Below are positions 6,506 to 14,669 of a stretch of DNA of 43,755 nucleotides, in pieces (the first letter of the stretch is position 1; every line of letters begins with the position of its first letter). A model generated the notes under the pieces. It did not search any database, was not told the origin of the DNA, and saw nothing but the letters and a program-made list of their open reading frames with translations. The stretch comes from Candidatus Anaerotignum merdipullorum. Its GTDB lineage: Bacteria > Bacillota > Clostridia > Lachnospirales > Anaerotignaceae. The stretch is taken from the NCBI GenBank assembly GCA_019115165.1, contig DXEB01000005.1, forward strand, positions 1 to 43,755, given 5' to 3'. The position numbers and the translations under genes were made by a program.

Positions 6506-7018
6506 ATGTCAGAACACAAAAAAATACAGACCAAACATCTGGTGCTGATGGCGATGCTCATTGCACTGCATGTGATTTTGTCCCGTTTTCTTTCCCTTTC
6601 CGCATGGAATATCAAAATTGGGTTTGCCTTTGTGCCGGTGGTATGCGCTGCCCTGTACTTGGGACCCTGGCAGGCAGCACTGGTCAGTGCCCTGGGCGAC
6701 TTTGTCGGCGCAACTCTGTTTCCCATTGCTGCTTATTTCCCGGGATTTACCGTCACTGCTGCACTCGTCGGGTTGACCTATGGTCTTTTGCTGCATCAAA
6801 AACAGTCCACGATTCGTATCTTGGCAGCCGTGCTGGCGACAGAGCTGGTTGGTTCGCTGCTGCTAAATACTTTTTGGATTCATCTGTTGTTTGGCGCGCC
6901 GTTTCTTGCATTGCTGCCGCCTCGAATCCTGCAAAGCCTGGTGATGGGACTGGTGGAGCTTTCTGTCATCCGTATCCTTGTAACAGTCTCTCCCCGACTG
7001 CTGCGCACCGCACCATAA
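6506..7018 (+). CDS. folT: Folate ECF transporter S component
   Basis: A 170-residue integral membrane protein with about six hydrophobic segments, of the size of ECF substrate-binding (S) subunits. The N-terminal LVLMAMLIALHVILSRF and the AALVSALGDFVGATLFP segment are typical of the FolT group. S subunits bind the vitamin in the membrane and work with a shared EcfA/A'/T energy module encoded elsewhere. The folate assignment rests on family resemblance plus the THF riboswitch directly upstream. AAGGAGGG precedes the ATG at 6506. The single-gene transcript ends at the strong terminator at 7022. Confidence 0.88.
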   Translation: MSEHKKIQTKHLVLMAMLIALHVILSRFLSLSAWNIKIGFAFVPVVCAALYLGPWQAALVSALGDFVGATLFPIAAYFPGFTVTAALVGLTYGLLLHQKQSTIRILAAVLATELVGSLLLNTFWIHLLFGAPFLALLPPRILQSLVMGLVELSVIRILVTVSPRLLRTAP

Positions 7019-7021
7019 TAC

Positions 7022-7064
7022 AATCCCCCTTTTGCCGCTGCTCACGGCAAAAAGGGGGATTTTC
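7022..7064. terminator. Strong terminator after folT
   Basis: AATCCCCCTTTTGCCG pairs with CGGCAAAAAGGGGGATT (loop CTGCTCA), followed by TTTTCT. It lies directly after the folT stop. Confidence 0.9.
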
Positions 7065-7155
7065 TGTCCTCCATTTTTTCTCAGTTGCAGACATCGCCGC
7101 TTCTTCCTTTGTTTTGCAAAACGGTAATCTCCTTTCCAATTTTACAAAACCTGCA

Positions 7156-7665
7156 TCATTGTACCAAGCATCCATCGTTTTTTTCCAATCCGCAGCGTTC
7201 TGTTTCCAATAGCGCCTTTTTGATCTCCAGACCGCCGGCATAGCCAGTCAATCTTCCGTCCGCCCCTACCACACGGTGACAGGGAATGAAAATGGCAATG
7301 GGATTATCATGATTTGCCCGCCCAACGGCTCTTGCACCCTTCGGGTTGCCAACTGCCGCCGCAATCTGACCATACGTCACCGTCGTACCGTAAGGAATTT
7401 CCAGCAATGCCCGCCATACCTTTTTCTGAAATTCCGTTCCCTCTGGTGCCAGCGGCAAATCAAACATCCTTCTGTTTCCTTCCAAATATTCCGCAATCTC
7501 CACCGCAGCCAAACGCAGCAACGGCGTTTCCTCCATATCGAAGTCTGTTGGCATTCCGCCCATTTCTTTGCCGAATGTCACACGTACAATAGCACCATCC
7601 TTCTCTCCAATTCCAATTTCTCCGATTTTCGTCTGATAGAACCAAATTTTTTCTCTCTCCATCAT
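7156..7665 (-). CDS. ogt: Methylated-DNA--protein-cysteine methyltransferase
   Basis: A 169-residue O6-alkylguanine-DNA alkyltransferase, a suicide repair protein that moves an alkyl group from DNA to its own cysteine. The active site is PCHRV with acceptor Cys129. The DNA-binding HTH lies around TTVTYGQIAAAVGNPKGAR, with the arginine finger at Arg116 (AVGRANHDNP). The short acidic N-terminal region marks the Ogt form without an Ada domain. The ATG at 7665 abuts the nfo stop codon (TGAATGATG), so it is translationally coupled to nfo. The next codon is also ATG and is an equal alternative. Confidence 0.95.
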   Translation of the reverse strand: MMEREKIWFYQTKIGEIGIGEKDGAIVRVTFGKEMGGMPTDFDMEETPLLRLAAVEIAEYLEGNRRMFDLPLAPEGTEFQKKVWRALLEIPYGTTVTYGQIAAAVGNPKGARAVGRANHDNPIAIFIPCHRVVGADGRLTGYAGGLEIKKALLETERCGLEKNDGCLVQ

Positions 7666-8502
7666 TCATTCTCCCTTCCTGATGGTACGCAGCCATGCAA
7701 TTTCTCTCGCATATCCCTCCAGTTCGTTGGGTGTTTCCAACAAAAATGGCACATCCCGCAGTTTTGGGTGACAAATCACTTCAGCAATCGCCATATGCCC
7801 AATGGTTCCCTCTCCCAGGCACGCATGTCTGTCCTTTCGACTGCCCAGCGGGTTCTTGCTGTCATTCAAATGTACGGCACAAAGGCTCTCTAGCCCAATG
7901 ATCTCATCGAACTGCCGCAGCACGCCTTCCCAATCTGATACGATGTCATATCCACCGTCAAACACATGACAGGTATCCAAACAAACCCCCATCTGCTCCT
8001 TTCGCTCCACACGCGCTAGGATTGCAGCCAACTGCTCAAACGTCCTTCCAACTTCCGTTCCTTTGCCTGCCATCGTTTCCAGCAGGACCTTGGTTTGTAT
8101 CTCTTCCGTTAGAACACAGTTGAGCATATCTGCAATCTTGACAATCCCGATTTCTTCTCCCTGCTTGACATGACTTCCTGGATGAAAGTTATACATGGCT
8201 TCCGGTAAATGCGCCAGCCGCTCTAAATCTTCCTGCATCACCTGCCGTGCAAATGCAAGCACTCGTGCATCCGCCGCACAAGCATTCAAGGTATAGGGTG
8301 CATGAGCCAGGATCTTACCAAAGCCATTTTCTTTTGCAAAAGCACGATATGCCGCGATATCTTCCAAATCCAGCGCTTTCACACTGCCGCCTCTGGGATT
8401 TCTGGTAAAAAACTGGAACGTATTAGCGCCGATACGCTTCGCTGTCTTTCCCATCGCAAGATACCCTTTTGCCGCCGACAAATGACATCCAATCCAAAAC
8501 AT
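7666..8502 (-). CDS. nfo: Deoxyribonuclease IV (AP endonuclease)
   Basis: A 278-residue endonuclease IV, which cuts 5' of abasic sites in base-excision repair and uses three zinc ions. The ligand motifs are in order: [56 protein letters not shown] and the C-terminal LLETP. Start 8502 (MFWIGCHLS) is chosen because GGAGG lies seven bases upstream; ATGs at 8508 and 8523 are too close to or upstream of that site. It forms a two-gene repair operon with ogt. Confidence 0.95.
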   Translation of the reverse strand: MFWIGCHLSAAKGYLAMGKTAKRIGANTFQFFTRNPRGGSVKALDLEDIAAYRAFAKENGFGKILAHAPYTLNACAADARVLAFARQVMQEDLERLAHLPEAMYNFHPGSHVKQGEEIGIVKIADMLNCVLTEEIQTKVLLETMAGKGTEVGRTFEQLAAILARVERKEQMGVCLDTCHVFDGGYDIVSDWEGVLRQFDEIIGLESLCAVHLNDSKNPLGSRKDRHACLGEGTIGHMAIAEVICHPKLRDVPFLLETPNELEGYAREIAWLRTIRKGE

Positions 8503-8979
8503 CTGCATTCCTCCATATCTCATCCCGAATGGAACAAGGTCCCATCCGATTCATCCGTTTCTTTCAAATCCAATCCTGCTAACCATATCGGCTTTTCCTA
8601 TGCAAAGGATATGCGCTCTGCACATGCCAAGCATTGTTTACCATGGCGCTCTTCCTATAAATTCCATAAACAACATCTCTTTCAACTGCCCATCAGCATA
8701 TTTTTCCAATGCCTGTTACCATATCTTATCCATATGGGCTGTAACACTTTCACTCACGCTTTCATTGCCGCCGAATCTTCATTTCTTTCTTCCAATCTGT
8801 CTTTTTTTATTTTACGCAAAACTTCCGTTTCCTGCAACCCTCCGCATCCGTCACATATGCGTTTTCCGCCTAAAATTGCCGCCGCTTTTTCTTTTTCCCG
8901 TACACAATTCAAATCCAAAACATAGACTATGCTATTGTCATTTCTTCTTTCCTGATGCAAGCCATCCCTTGTTGGCACA
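8503..8979. other. Intergenic region without a recognisable gene
   Basis: About 480 bases between nfo and the terminator of the lysine transporter gene. A minus-strand frame (8754-9032) is open, but it runs through the transporter's terminator hairpin and has no ribosome binding site. Its C-terminal half (ILGGKRICDGCGGLQETE) looks vaguely protein-like and might be a gene remnant. No promoter or RNA was identified. Confidence 0.4.
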
Positions 8980-9019
8980 TAAAAACAGCCTCTTTGGGAC
9001 TGCTGCCCAACGAGGCTGT
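8980..9019 (-). terminator. Intrinsic terminator of the NhaC-family transporter gene
   Basis: On the minus strand ACAGCCTCGTTGGG pairs with CCCAAAGAGGCTGT, followed by TTTTT. It lies about 55 bases past the stop codon. Confidence 0.85.
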
Positions 9020-9072
9020 AGATTGCCGACATACCGCTCCGGCAACGCCGACCATTTTCGTTTTATCACGTA

Positions 9073-10713
9073 TTACGCGTTTTTGGGACGGTACACCTTA
9101 CGAATCAGTAAGATCGCACCAACCATCATTACCAGCGCGATCGGCAGGTTGATCATCCAGTTCTGGATGAGTGCCGCCAATATATAGTTGATTGCCGAAA
9201 CGATTGCCACAACAATGGCGTACGGCAGCTGGGTAGATACATGGTTCATATGATCACACTGCGCACCGGTGGATGCCATAATCGTCGTATCGGAAATAGG
9301 CGAACAGTGATCTCCCGCTACTGCACCTGCCAGCGTCGCAGATACCGTCACAACCATCAATTCGCTGCTCGGATCCAAAATCGGCACCACAATCGGCAGC
9401 AGAATGCCAAAGGTTCCCCAAGAGGTACCGGTAGAGAAAGATAAAAATACCGCAATGACAAACACGATCAGTGGCAGCAGGATATTCAGAACATTGGTGC
9501 TGTGCTGTAAGATCCCCGCTACAAATACATCCGCGCCCAATAAACCGGTTACACCGCTGAGCGTCCATGCAAAAGTCAAAATCAAGATCGCCGGTACCAT
9601 CGCGCGGAATCCTTCCGGCAGACAATCCATAAACGCATGGAATGTCAGAACACGACGAGGGATATAGATGAAAAAGGTGAGAATCAGCGCCGCAACAGAG
9701 CCCAAAGCCAAGCTGATAGAGGCATCGCAGCCTGCAAACGCATCTACAAACGATACGCCTTCAAAAAATCCTCCGGTGTAAATCATCCCTATGACACAGC
9801 AGATGATCAATACAATCACCGGCAGCACCAAGTCAATCACTTTTCCGTTGCCCACTACTTTCTTCGCATCCGACGCATCTTCAAAAGGTCTTGCATCTGT
9901 GGTAAACAAATCATTGTTTTCCTGCGCATTCTTTTCATGCAGATACATCGGTCCAAAGTCGAAATTCAGCAATGTCAATATCAACATGGTCCACAGCGTC
10001 AGCAAGGCATAGAAATTATAGGGAATCGCGCGAATGAATAATTCCAAACCATTATATCCCTCCACTACACCAGAAACTGCCGCCGCCCAGGAAGAAATGG
10101 GCGCAATGATACAAACCGGCGCCGCCGTCGCATCAATGATATACGCCAGCTTCGCACGGGAAACGTTATGAGTGTCTGTTACCGGACGCATTACACTGCC
10201 GACAGTCAAACAGTTGAAATAGTCGTCTACAAATACCAAAATACCCAACAGCACCGTGGACAGCAGCGCACCCTTTCTGGTGGTAATCCGTTTGCCTGCC
10301 CATGCGCCATATGCGGCAGATCCGCCGGCTTTATTCATCAGGGCAACCAATACGCCCAGCACAATCAGGAAAATGATAATACCGCCGTTTCCCGGATCCG
10401 TAATATTTGCTAAAAACCCGCCAGATGTCTGATCGGTAATCATAACCAGAAATGCCTCTTTGATATTAAAATTGCTGTAAAACAGACATCCCGTCACAAT
10501 TCCAATAAACAGAGATGAAAATACTTCTTTGGTAATCAGTGCCAGCACAATGGCTACTGCCGGCGGCACCAATGCCCAAATCGTCGCATACATCTTGCTG
10601 GTGTGTTCCACTGCTTCCCCTTCCGCGCCAAACGCAGTCACAGCTAAAAGCAGCAGAACCGCCGAGAATACTACCCCCGTTCTCAGCCAGTTTCTTTTGT
10701 TCTTCTGAAACAT
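9073..10713 (-). CDS. lysW: NhaC-family transporter, probable lysine transporter (LysW type)
   Basis: A 546-residue polytopic membrane protein of the NhaC Na+/H+ antiporter family. An N-terminal hydrophobic segment, possibly a signal-like helix (ending TAFGAEG), is followed by roughly 11-12 membrane segments. Family landmarks include GGSAAYGAWAGKRITTRKGA, VDDYFNCLTVGSVMRPVTD, FSTGTSWGTFGILLPI and GDHCSPISDTTIMAS. On sequence alone it would be called an Na+/H+ antiporter, but the upstream lysine riboswitch (10887-11050) with terminator points to lysine import, as proposed for the LysW group of NhaC proteins. It is monocistronic. The riboswitch-based substrate assignment is inference. Confidence 0.88.
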   Translation of the reverse strand: MFQKNKRNWLRTGVVFSAVLLLLAVTAFGAEGEAVEHTSKMYATIWALVPPAVAIVLALITKEVFSSLFIGIVTGCLFYSNFNIKEAFLVMITDQTSGGFLANITDPGNGGIIIFLIVLGVLVALMNKAGGSAAYGAWAGKRITTRKGALLSTVLLGILVFVDDYFNCLTVGSVMRPVTDTHNVSRAKLAYIIDATAAPVCIIAPISSWAAAVSGVVEGYNGLELFIRAIPYNFYALLTLWTMLILTLLNFDFGPMYLHEKNAQENNDLFTTDARPFEDASDAKKVVGNGKVIDLVLPVIVLIICCVIGMIYTGGFFEGVSFVDAFAGCDASISLALGSVAALILTFFIYIPRRVLTFHAFMDCLPEGFRAMVPAILILTFAWTLSGVTGLLGADVFVAGILQHSTNVLNILLPLIVFVIAVFLSFSTGTSWGTFGILLPIVVPILDPSSELMVVTVSATLAGAVAGDHCSPISDTTIMASTGAQCDHMNHVSTQLPYAIVVAIVSAINYILAALIQNWMINLPIALVMMVGAILLIRKVYRPKNA

Positions 10714-10798
10714 ACCTGTTACTCCTCTCCATCAAACCCTTCTTCATACCCGTGCCCAACAACCGATTCACACAAAAAACAGATTTTTCCAAACGCAT

Positions 10799-10834
10799 AA
10801 AAAAGGGTTCCGTGTCATACGCACACAGAACCCA
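10799..10834 (-). terminator. Riboswitch-controlled terminator
   Basis: On the minus strand GGGTTC-GTGT pairs with ACAC-GGAACCC, followed by TTTTTT, between the lysine aptamer and the coding region. It is the expected off-switch when lysine is bound. Confidence 0.85.
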
Positions 10835-10886
10835 GCAGTTATCCCGCAACTTCTGCTTCTCAAAAGCAAAAGACGTCTCATGATTC

Positions 10887-11050
10887 GATAGCGCTCCACA
10901 AAAGTGACAGTACACTGCATCTTCTACAGTGTCCCAGCCTCGCAGCCATCGGGCGTGCCGCAAGACTTCGGCGGCGACGCCTTTCCTCTTTTTTCTGCTG
11001 CCCCGCATATCTCCCAAAAGAGTACTGATCGCTTCCGCACCTCTATCCGC
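10887..11050 (-). promoter_or_regulatory. Lysine riboswitch (L-box)
   Basis: Read on the minus strand, the block has the conserved lysine-aptamer elements in order: GGATAGAGGTGCGG, AGTACTCTTTTGGGAGA (loop E/turn region), GGAAAGGCGTCGCCGCCGAAG, GGCTG-GAGGCTGGGACACTG, and the closing GAGCGCTATCG that pairs with the opening GATAG. It lies upstream of a terminator and the NhaC-family transporter gene, so it should switch off transcription when lysine is plentiful. Confidence 0.92.
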
Positions 11051-11089
11051 TTTTTCTGCCCAAGAATGTCGGACATTTTCTATCATCAT

Positions 11090-11118
11090 TCATACCATAT
11101 CACTCGCGCAAAGTCAAG
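11090..11118 (-). promoter_or_regulatory. Promoter of the lysine riboswitch transcript
   Basis: On the minus strand TTGACT (11113-11118), 17-base spacer, TATGAA (11090-11095), about 40 bases before the aptamer. Confidence 0.55.
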
Positions 11119-11188
11119 CATTTCTCTCAAAAAAGACATTTTTACGACAAATTCCATCACTGCTTTCCGAAAGAACTCTGGTTTGCGC

Positions 11189-11217
11189 TTTTCAACCGCA
11201 CAAAAAACTGGTATGAT
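11189..11217 (+). promoter_or_regulatory. Probable deoD promoter
   Basis: TATGAT (11212-11217) with a weak TTTTCA 17 bases upstream, about 50 bases before the start codon. Confidence 0.4.
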
Positions 11218-11269
11218 ACCGATACAGACAACAATACCAATTATGCAAAACAGAAAGGATGAGTGTTCT

Positions 11270-11986
11270 ATGGCTACTGCTCATATCGCCGCCGAACCAG
11301 GCGCATTCGCAAAAACCGTACTGATGCCCGGAGATCCGCTGCGGGCAAAATTTATCGCGGAAACATTTTTGGAACATCCCATTTTAGTCAACAACGTCCG
11401 CGGTATCCAAGGCTACACTGGCGCCTACCACGGCGTGCCCGTATCCGTTATGGCAAGCGGTATGGGCATCCCCTCCATTGGTATCTACAGCTACGAGTTA
11501 TACCGTTTCTTTGATGTAGAAAATATCATCCGCATCGGTTCTGCCGGTGCCATCAGCGATCAATTGGAACTGCGGGACATTGTCGCCGGTATCTCCGCTC
11601 ACACCAACTCCACCTTTGCATCTCAATATCACCTGCCTGGCAGCTTTGCCCCTACCGCAGATTTTACGCTGCTGTCCACCGCCACAGAAGCAGCAAAAGA
11701 ACTGGGACATCCGCTGAAAGTTGGTTCTTTGCTCTCTTCTGATACATTTTATGATGATGACGAAAATGCACTGCATCAATGGGCAAAAATGGGTACCCTG
11801 GCAGTGGAAATGGAAGCCGCCGGACTTTATCTAAACGCTGCCAGACTTGGCAAACGCGCACTGGCATTGGTTACCATTTCCGACAAACCGTTTACCGGCG
11901 AAGCCACTACGCCCGAAGAGCGTCAAACCACATTCACACAGATGATGGAAATCGCACTGCAAACCGCTGTTAAAATGCATGGGTGA
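11270..11986 (+). CDS. deoD: Purine nucleoside phosphorylase, hexameric DeoD type
   Basis: A 238-residue enzyme that splits purine (deoxy)nucleosides with phosphate into base and pentose-1-phosphate, for purine salvage. DeoD landmarks are MPGDPLRAKFIAE near the N-terminus, MASGMGIPSIGIYSYELY, RIGSAGAI (phosphate site), VGSLLSSDTFY, VEMEAAGLY (ribose site) and TISDKP with the catalytic Asp. The length matches the 235-240 residues usual for the family. Start 11270 has AAAGGATG upstream. It is a single-gene unit, closed by the terminator at 12031. Confidence 0.96.
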   Translation: MATAHIAAEPGAFAKTVLMPGDPLRAKFIAETFLEHPILVNNVRGIQGYTGAYHGVPVSVMASGMGIPSIGIYSYELYRFFDVENIIRIGSAGAISDQLELRDIVAGISAHTNSTFASQYHLPGSFAPTADFTLLSTATEAAKELGHPLKVGSLLSSDTFYDDDENALHQWAKMGTLAVEMEAAGLYLNAARLGKRALALVTISDKPFTGEATTPEERQTTFTQMMEIALQTAVKMHG

Positions 11987-12030
11987 TATTCCTTCTCTGT
12001 TTCGCTATATTTTTCGGCATAATCCAATAC

Positions 12031-12067
12031 AAAAACCCCCGTATCCATGCAAGGATACGGGGGTTTT
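12031..12067. terminator. Strong terminator after deoD
   Basis: AAAACCCCCGTATCC pairs perfectly with GGATACGGGGGTTTT (loop ATGCAA). The A and T flanks make it usable in both directions, so it may also end the leftward vanZ-like gene. Confidence 0.9.
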
Positions 12068-12204
12068 CACACTTTCCCAAAATTGGGATGCTCTGATACG
12101 GTCAACAACAAAAACAGCATTCCGCCGTTGACTCTTCTCGTCTGCCCATACTTCCCATCAAACAGTCCTTTCGGCTATTCTCATGTATCATGCTGACTGA
12201 AGTG

Positions 12205-12780
12205 CTAGCCTTCATAGGCAAGCCGACGGAACACCTCCGAAACAACGCTTCCCGTTGTCTGTCTTTCCCGCCGTTTCCACAAACAATAGGCAGTCTGCTG
12301 CTCTGCCGCCAAAAACATCCAATACCCAAACAGCGTGCCCAGCGTATTCATCAACAAATCGTCTACATCCGATGTTCTGCCGCAGAACATCTGCATCAAT
12401 TCTATGGACAGAGAACACAGAAATCCAATCCAAATCACTTTCTGCTCTACTCTGTTTTCTTTCCAAAGCAACGGGATCAAAAACCCCATTGGTACAAACA
12501 ACAGCAAATTCAGCAGATACTGCTCCGGGCAGGCAAACACATCCTCCAGCAGTACAAAATGAAAATATGGCGTAAATGCTGCTTGGGTAAACAACAGCGA
12601 ATAAATCCCAGTCACGGCACACAGCCCTGCAAGATACAGACAAAAGACCCATAAACCCATACGATGCATTCTCGGAGTGAATCTACCCGCAAATACATGC
12701 TGCCACATCCACATCACCGGCATCATACACAAAAAAACAAATAAACTTTCCCAAACCATCGCATACATCCAACCAATCAC
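12205..12780 (-). CDS. VanZ family membrane protein
   Basis: A 191-residue protein with about four membrane segments and the VanZ-domain signature: NLLLFVPMGFLIPLLW, then SLSIELMQMF and the R-x2-DVDDLLMNTLGTLFGYW ending. VanZ-like proteins are named after the teicoplanin-resistance protein, but most, like this one without van genes nearby, have unknown roles in the cell envelope. The N-terminal segment MYAMVWESLFVFLCMM is the first membrane helix. The tail after the last helix is cytoplasmic and basic. It is a single gene, divergent from the F420-ligase-like gene. Confidence 0.85.
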   Translation of the reverse strand: MIGWMYAMVWESLFVFLCMMPVMWMWQHVFAGRFTPRMHRMGLWVFCLYLAGLCAVTGIYSLLFTQAAFTPYFHFVLLEDVFACPEQYLLNLLLFVPMGFLIPLLWKENRVEQKVIWIGFLCSLSIELMQMFCGRTSDVDDLLMNTLGTLFGYWMFLAAEQQTAYCLWKRRERQTTGSVVSEVFRRLAYEG

Positions 12781-12940
12781 GGGGATTCCTCCTTTCCATT
12801 CTCATTTGTTATTCTTAGTTTACCGCATAATTTTTAAGTTTTTTTGTAGAAAACCTTCCAAATTTTTGACGAAACCTATAAGAAATCTTGAAAAAGCGGA
12901 GAAAACCGCCGTTTTTTTCCAGATACCCGCCTTTCCTGTA

Positions 12941-12970
12941 TTGACAAGTCTCTATTCTTCTTGGTAAAAT
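12941..12970 (+). promoter_or_regulatory. Promoter for the F420-ligase-like gene's leader
   Basis: Perfect TTGACA (12941-12946), 18-base spacer, TAAAAT (12965-12970). It lies about 270 bases before the start codon and so defines a long leader. Confidence 0.7.
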
Positions 12971-12978
12971 AACTTGTC

Positions 12979-13200
12979 GGTGATTGAAGCTTCACCCACT
13001 TACTGCATCAAATTTGCCATTCAATCCCGCAAGCAGGGATTTCCATAAGCAAAATTGATGTTTTTTTTATGGAAAAACACAGGGAATCCTGTTTTTGACG
13101 CTGCAACAGAAGACCAACGATCTTTTTTGAGGTGATCCCATATGTCGGTTTTCCATTGATGCGTCCCGCCGTTTTTTCTGATAACACAAAACGCGCGGCA
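12979..13200 (+). promoter_or_regulatory. Structured 5' leader of unknown type
   Basis: Between promoter and gene lie four consecutive hairpins: GGTGA/TCACC (12979-12996), AATCCC/GGGATT (13023-13041), TTCCATA/TATGGAA (13041-13074), and ACAGG/CCTGT followed by T5 (13079-13096), which resembles a weak terminator. A tiny ORF with a good ribosome binding site follows (13142-13159). No known riboswitch class was recognised. The arrangement suggests attenuation or an uncharacterised leader RNA. Confidence 0.45.
13142..13159 (+). CDS. Possible five-residue leader peptide (MSVFH)
   Basis: ATG-TCG-GTT-TTC-CAT-TGA preceded at seven bases by GAGGTG. It sits in the leader of the F420-ligase-like gene, downstream of the terminator-like hairpin. 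It could be a regulatory upstream ORF or chance. Confidence 0.25.
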   Translation: MSVFH

Positions 13201-13240
13201 TTCACTCTTTACTTTTATATGATTCAGGAGGTATTTCATT

Positions 13241-14431
13241 ATGGCAGGTACGATTTCCAGAGGCATCAAAGCCCCGATTATCAGACAAGGCGACGATATT
13301 GTGGCCATCGTTGCAGATTCCGTTTTGTCTGCCGCACAGCAGGACGGCTTTTCCCTGCATGAAAGAGACGTAATTTGTGTAACAGAGGCAGTAGTTGCCA
13401 GGGCCGACGGCAATTATGCATCTACAGATGACATTGCAGCGGACGTAAAAACAAAACTGGGCGGCGAAACCATCGGCGTAGTCTTCCCGATTCTCAGCAG
13501 AAACCGCTTTGCCATCTGCCTGCGCGGCATTGCCAAAGGCGCGAAAAAAGTTGTGCTGATGCTCAGCTACCCCTCCGATGAGGTCGGCAATCATCTGTTT
13601 GATATGGATGTATTGGACGACAGCGGCGTAAACCCCTATACAGACGTACTGACACTGGCAGACTATCGTCGTATTTTCGGTTATATCAAACACCCCTTCA
13701 CTGGTGTGGACTATGTGGAATATTACGCTTCCTTGATCGAAGAAGAAGGTGCAGAGGCAGAAATCGTATTTGCAAATCATCCGGAAGCTATTTTACCGTT
13801 CACCAAAAATGTATTGTGTTGTGATATTCATACCAGAGCGCGTTCCAAACGCCGCATTCTGGCTGCTGGAGGCGAACGTGTATTGACGCTGGATGAAATT
13901 CTGAATGCTTCTGTCAACGGCAGCGGTTACAACCCCCAGTATGGTCTGCTCGGCTCGAATAAGGCAACCGAAAATACGGTAAAACTGTTTCCTAAAAACG
14001 CGCAGGAAGTTGCGGAACAAATCCAGAAAGAAATTCTGGCGCGTACCGGTGTACATGTAGAAGCAATGATTTATGGCGACGGCGCATTCAAAGATCCCGT
14101 CGGCAAAATCTGGGAACTTGCCGATCCAGTTGTCGGCGCTGGCTTTACCGAAGGGCTGAATGGTCTGCCCAACGAAGTAAAACTGAAATACCTGGCAGAT
14201 AACGACTTTGCCGACCTGAAAGGCGAAGCACTGGCAGAAGCCATCCGCCAACGGATCAAAGAAAAAGATGCAGATCTGAAAGGCAGTATGGTATCCGAAG
14301 GCACCACGCCCCGTCGACTGACAGACCTGATCGGTTCTCTGTGTGATTTGACCAGCGGCAGCGGTGATAAAGGTACCCCTATTGTTCTGGTACAAAATTA
14401 TTTCAATAACTACGCAGACGGAAACGCTTAA
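13241..14431 (+). CDS. Coenzyme F420-0:L-glutamate ligase family protein (orphan)
   Basis: A 396-residue protein of the F420-0:gamma-glutamyl ligase (CofE/FbiB-N) family, longer than the archaeal enzymes (about 250 residues). Family-like segments are DVICVTEAVVARADGNY near the N-terminus and a C-terminal MIYGDGAFKDPVGKIWELADP. CofE adds glutamates to the deazaflavin cofactor F420 using GTP. No other F420 gene is visible, and most Firmicutes lack F420, so this protein may glutamylate another acceptor. The start has AGGAGG eight bases upstream. It is preceded by a long structured leader and followed by its own terminator. Confidence 0.8.
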   Translation: MAGTISRGIKAPIIRQGDDIVAIVADSVLSAAQQDGFSLHERDVICVTEAVVARADGNYASTDDIAADVKTKLGGETIGVVFPILSRNRFAICLRGIAKGAKKVVLMLSYPSDEVGNHLFDMDVLDDSGVNPYTDVLTLADYRRIFGYIKHPFTGVDYVEYYASLIEEEGAEAEIVFANHPEAILPFTKNVLCCDIHTRARSKRRILAAGGERVLTLDEILNASVNGSGYNPQYGLLGSNKATENTVKLFPKNAQEVAEQIQKEILARTGVHVEAMIYGDGAFKDPVGKIWELADPVVGAGFTEGLNGLPNEVKLKYLADNDFADLKGEALAEAIRQRIKEKDADLKGSMVSEGTTPRRLTDLIGSLCDLTSGSGDKGTPIVLVQNYFNNYADGNA

Positions 14432-14505
14432 TTCCATCTGCATCGCAAAGCAGAAACAAAGCGTTCTGAATCTTTATCTTTGTTTCTTCTGCAAGGATGC
14501 TAACA

Positions 14506-14549
14506 GGGAGTTCATCCGCATATGCGCTTTGAGAACTCCCTATTTTTTT
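14506..14549 (+). terminator. Terminator after the F420-ligase-like gene
   Basis: GGGAGTT (14506-14512) pairs with AACTCCC (14534-14540), followed by TATTTTTTT. Confidence 0.75.
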
Positions 14550-14594
14550 CAGTCAAGTCACCTTTGTAGTACCTCTTGTCTCCCAAAGATGATT

Positions 14595-14643
14595 TGATTG
14601 GATGTATCCAATCATCTTCAGCCTGTCCTTCACAGGCTTTTTC
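14595..14643 (+). terminator. Tandem hairpins ahead of the methyltransferase gene
   Basis: TGATTGGAT/ATCCAATCA (14595-14614, loop GT) is followed by GCCTGT/ACAGGC with a TTTTT tail (14621-14642). The second is an intrinsic terminator only 30 bases before the next start codon, so it is either a back-up terminator or an attenuator. Confidence 0.6.
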
Positions 14644-14669
14644 TTACTGTAATAGAAAGGAGTCCTTCC

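Noticed and set aside
8754-9032. Minus-strand frame of 92 codons with a CxxC-like ICDGCGG segment
   Set aside because: It runs through the terminator hairpin of the lysine transporter gene and has no ribosome binding site; at most a gene remnant.
10466-11089. Minus-strand frame of about 207 codons upstream of the lysine transporter gene
   Set aside because: It coincides with the lysine riboswitch and terminator and overlaps the transporter gene out of frame; it is a chance translation of the leader RNA.
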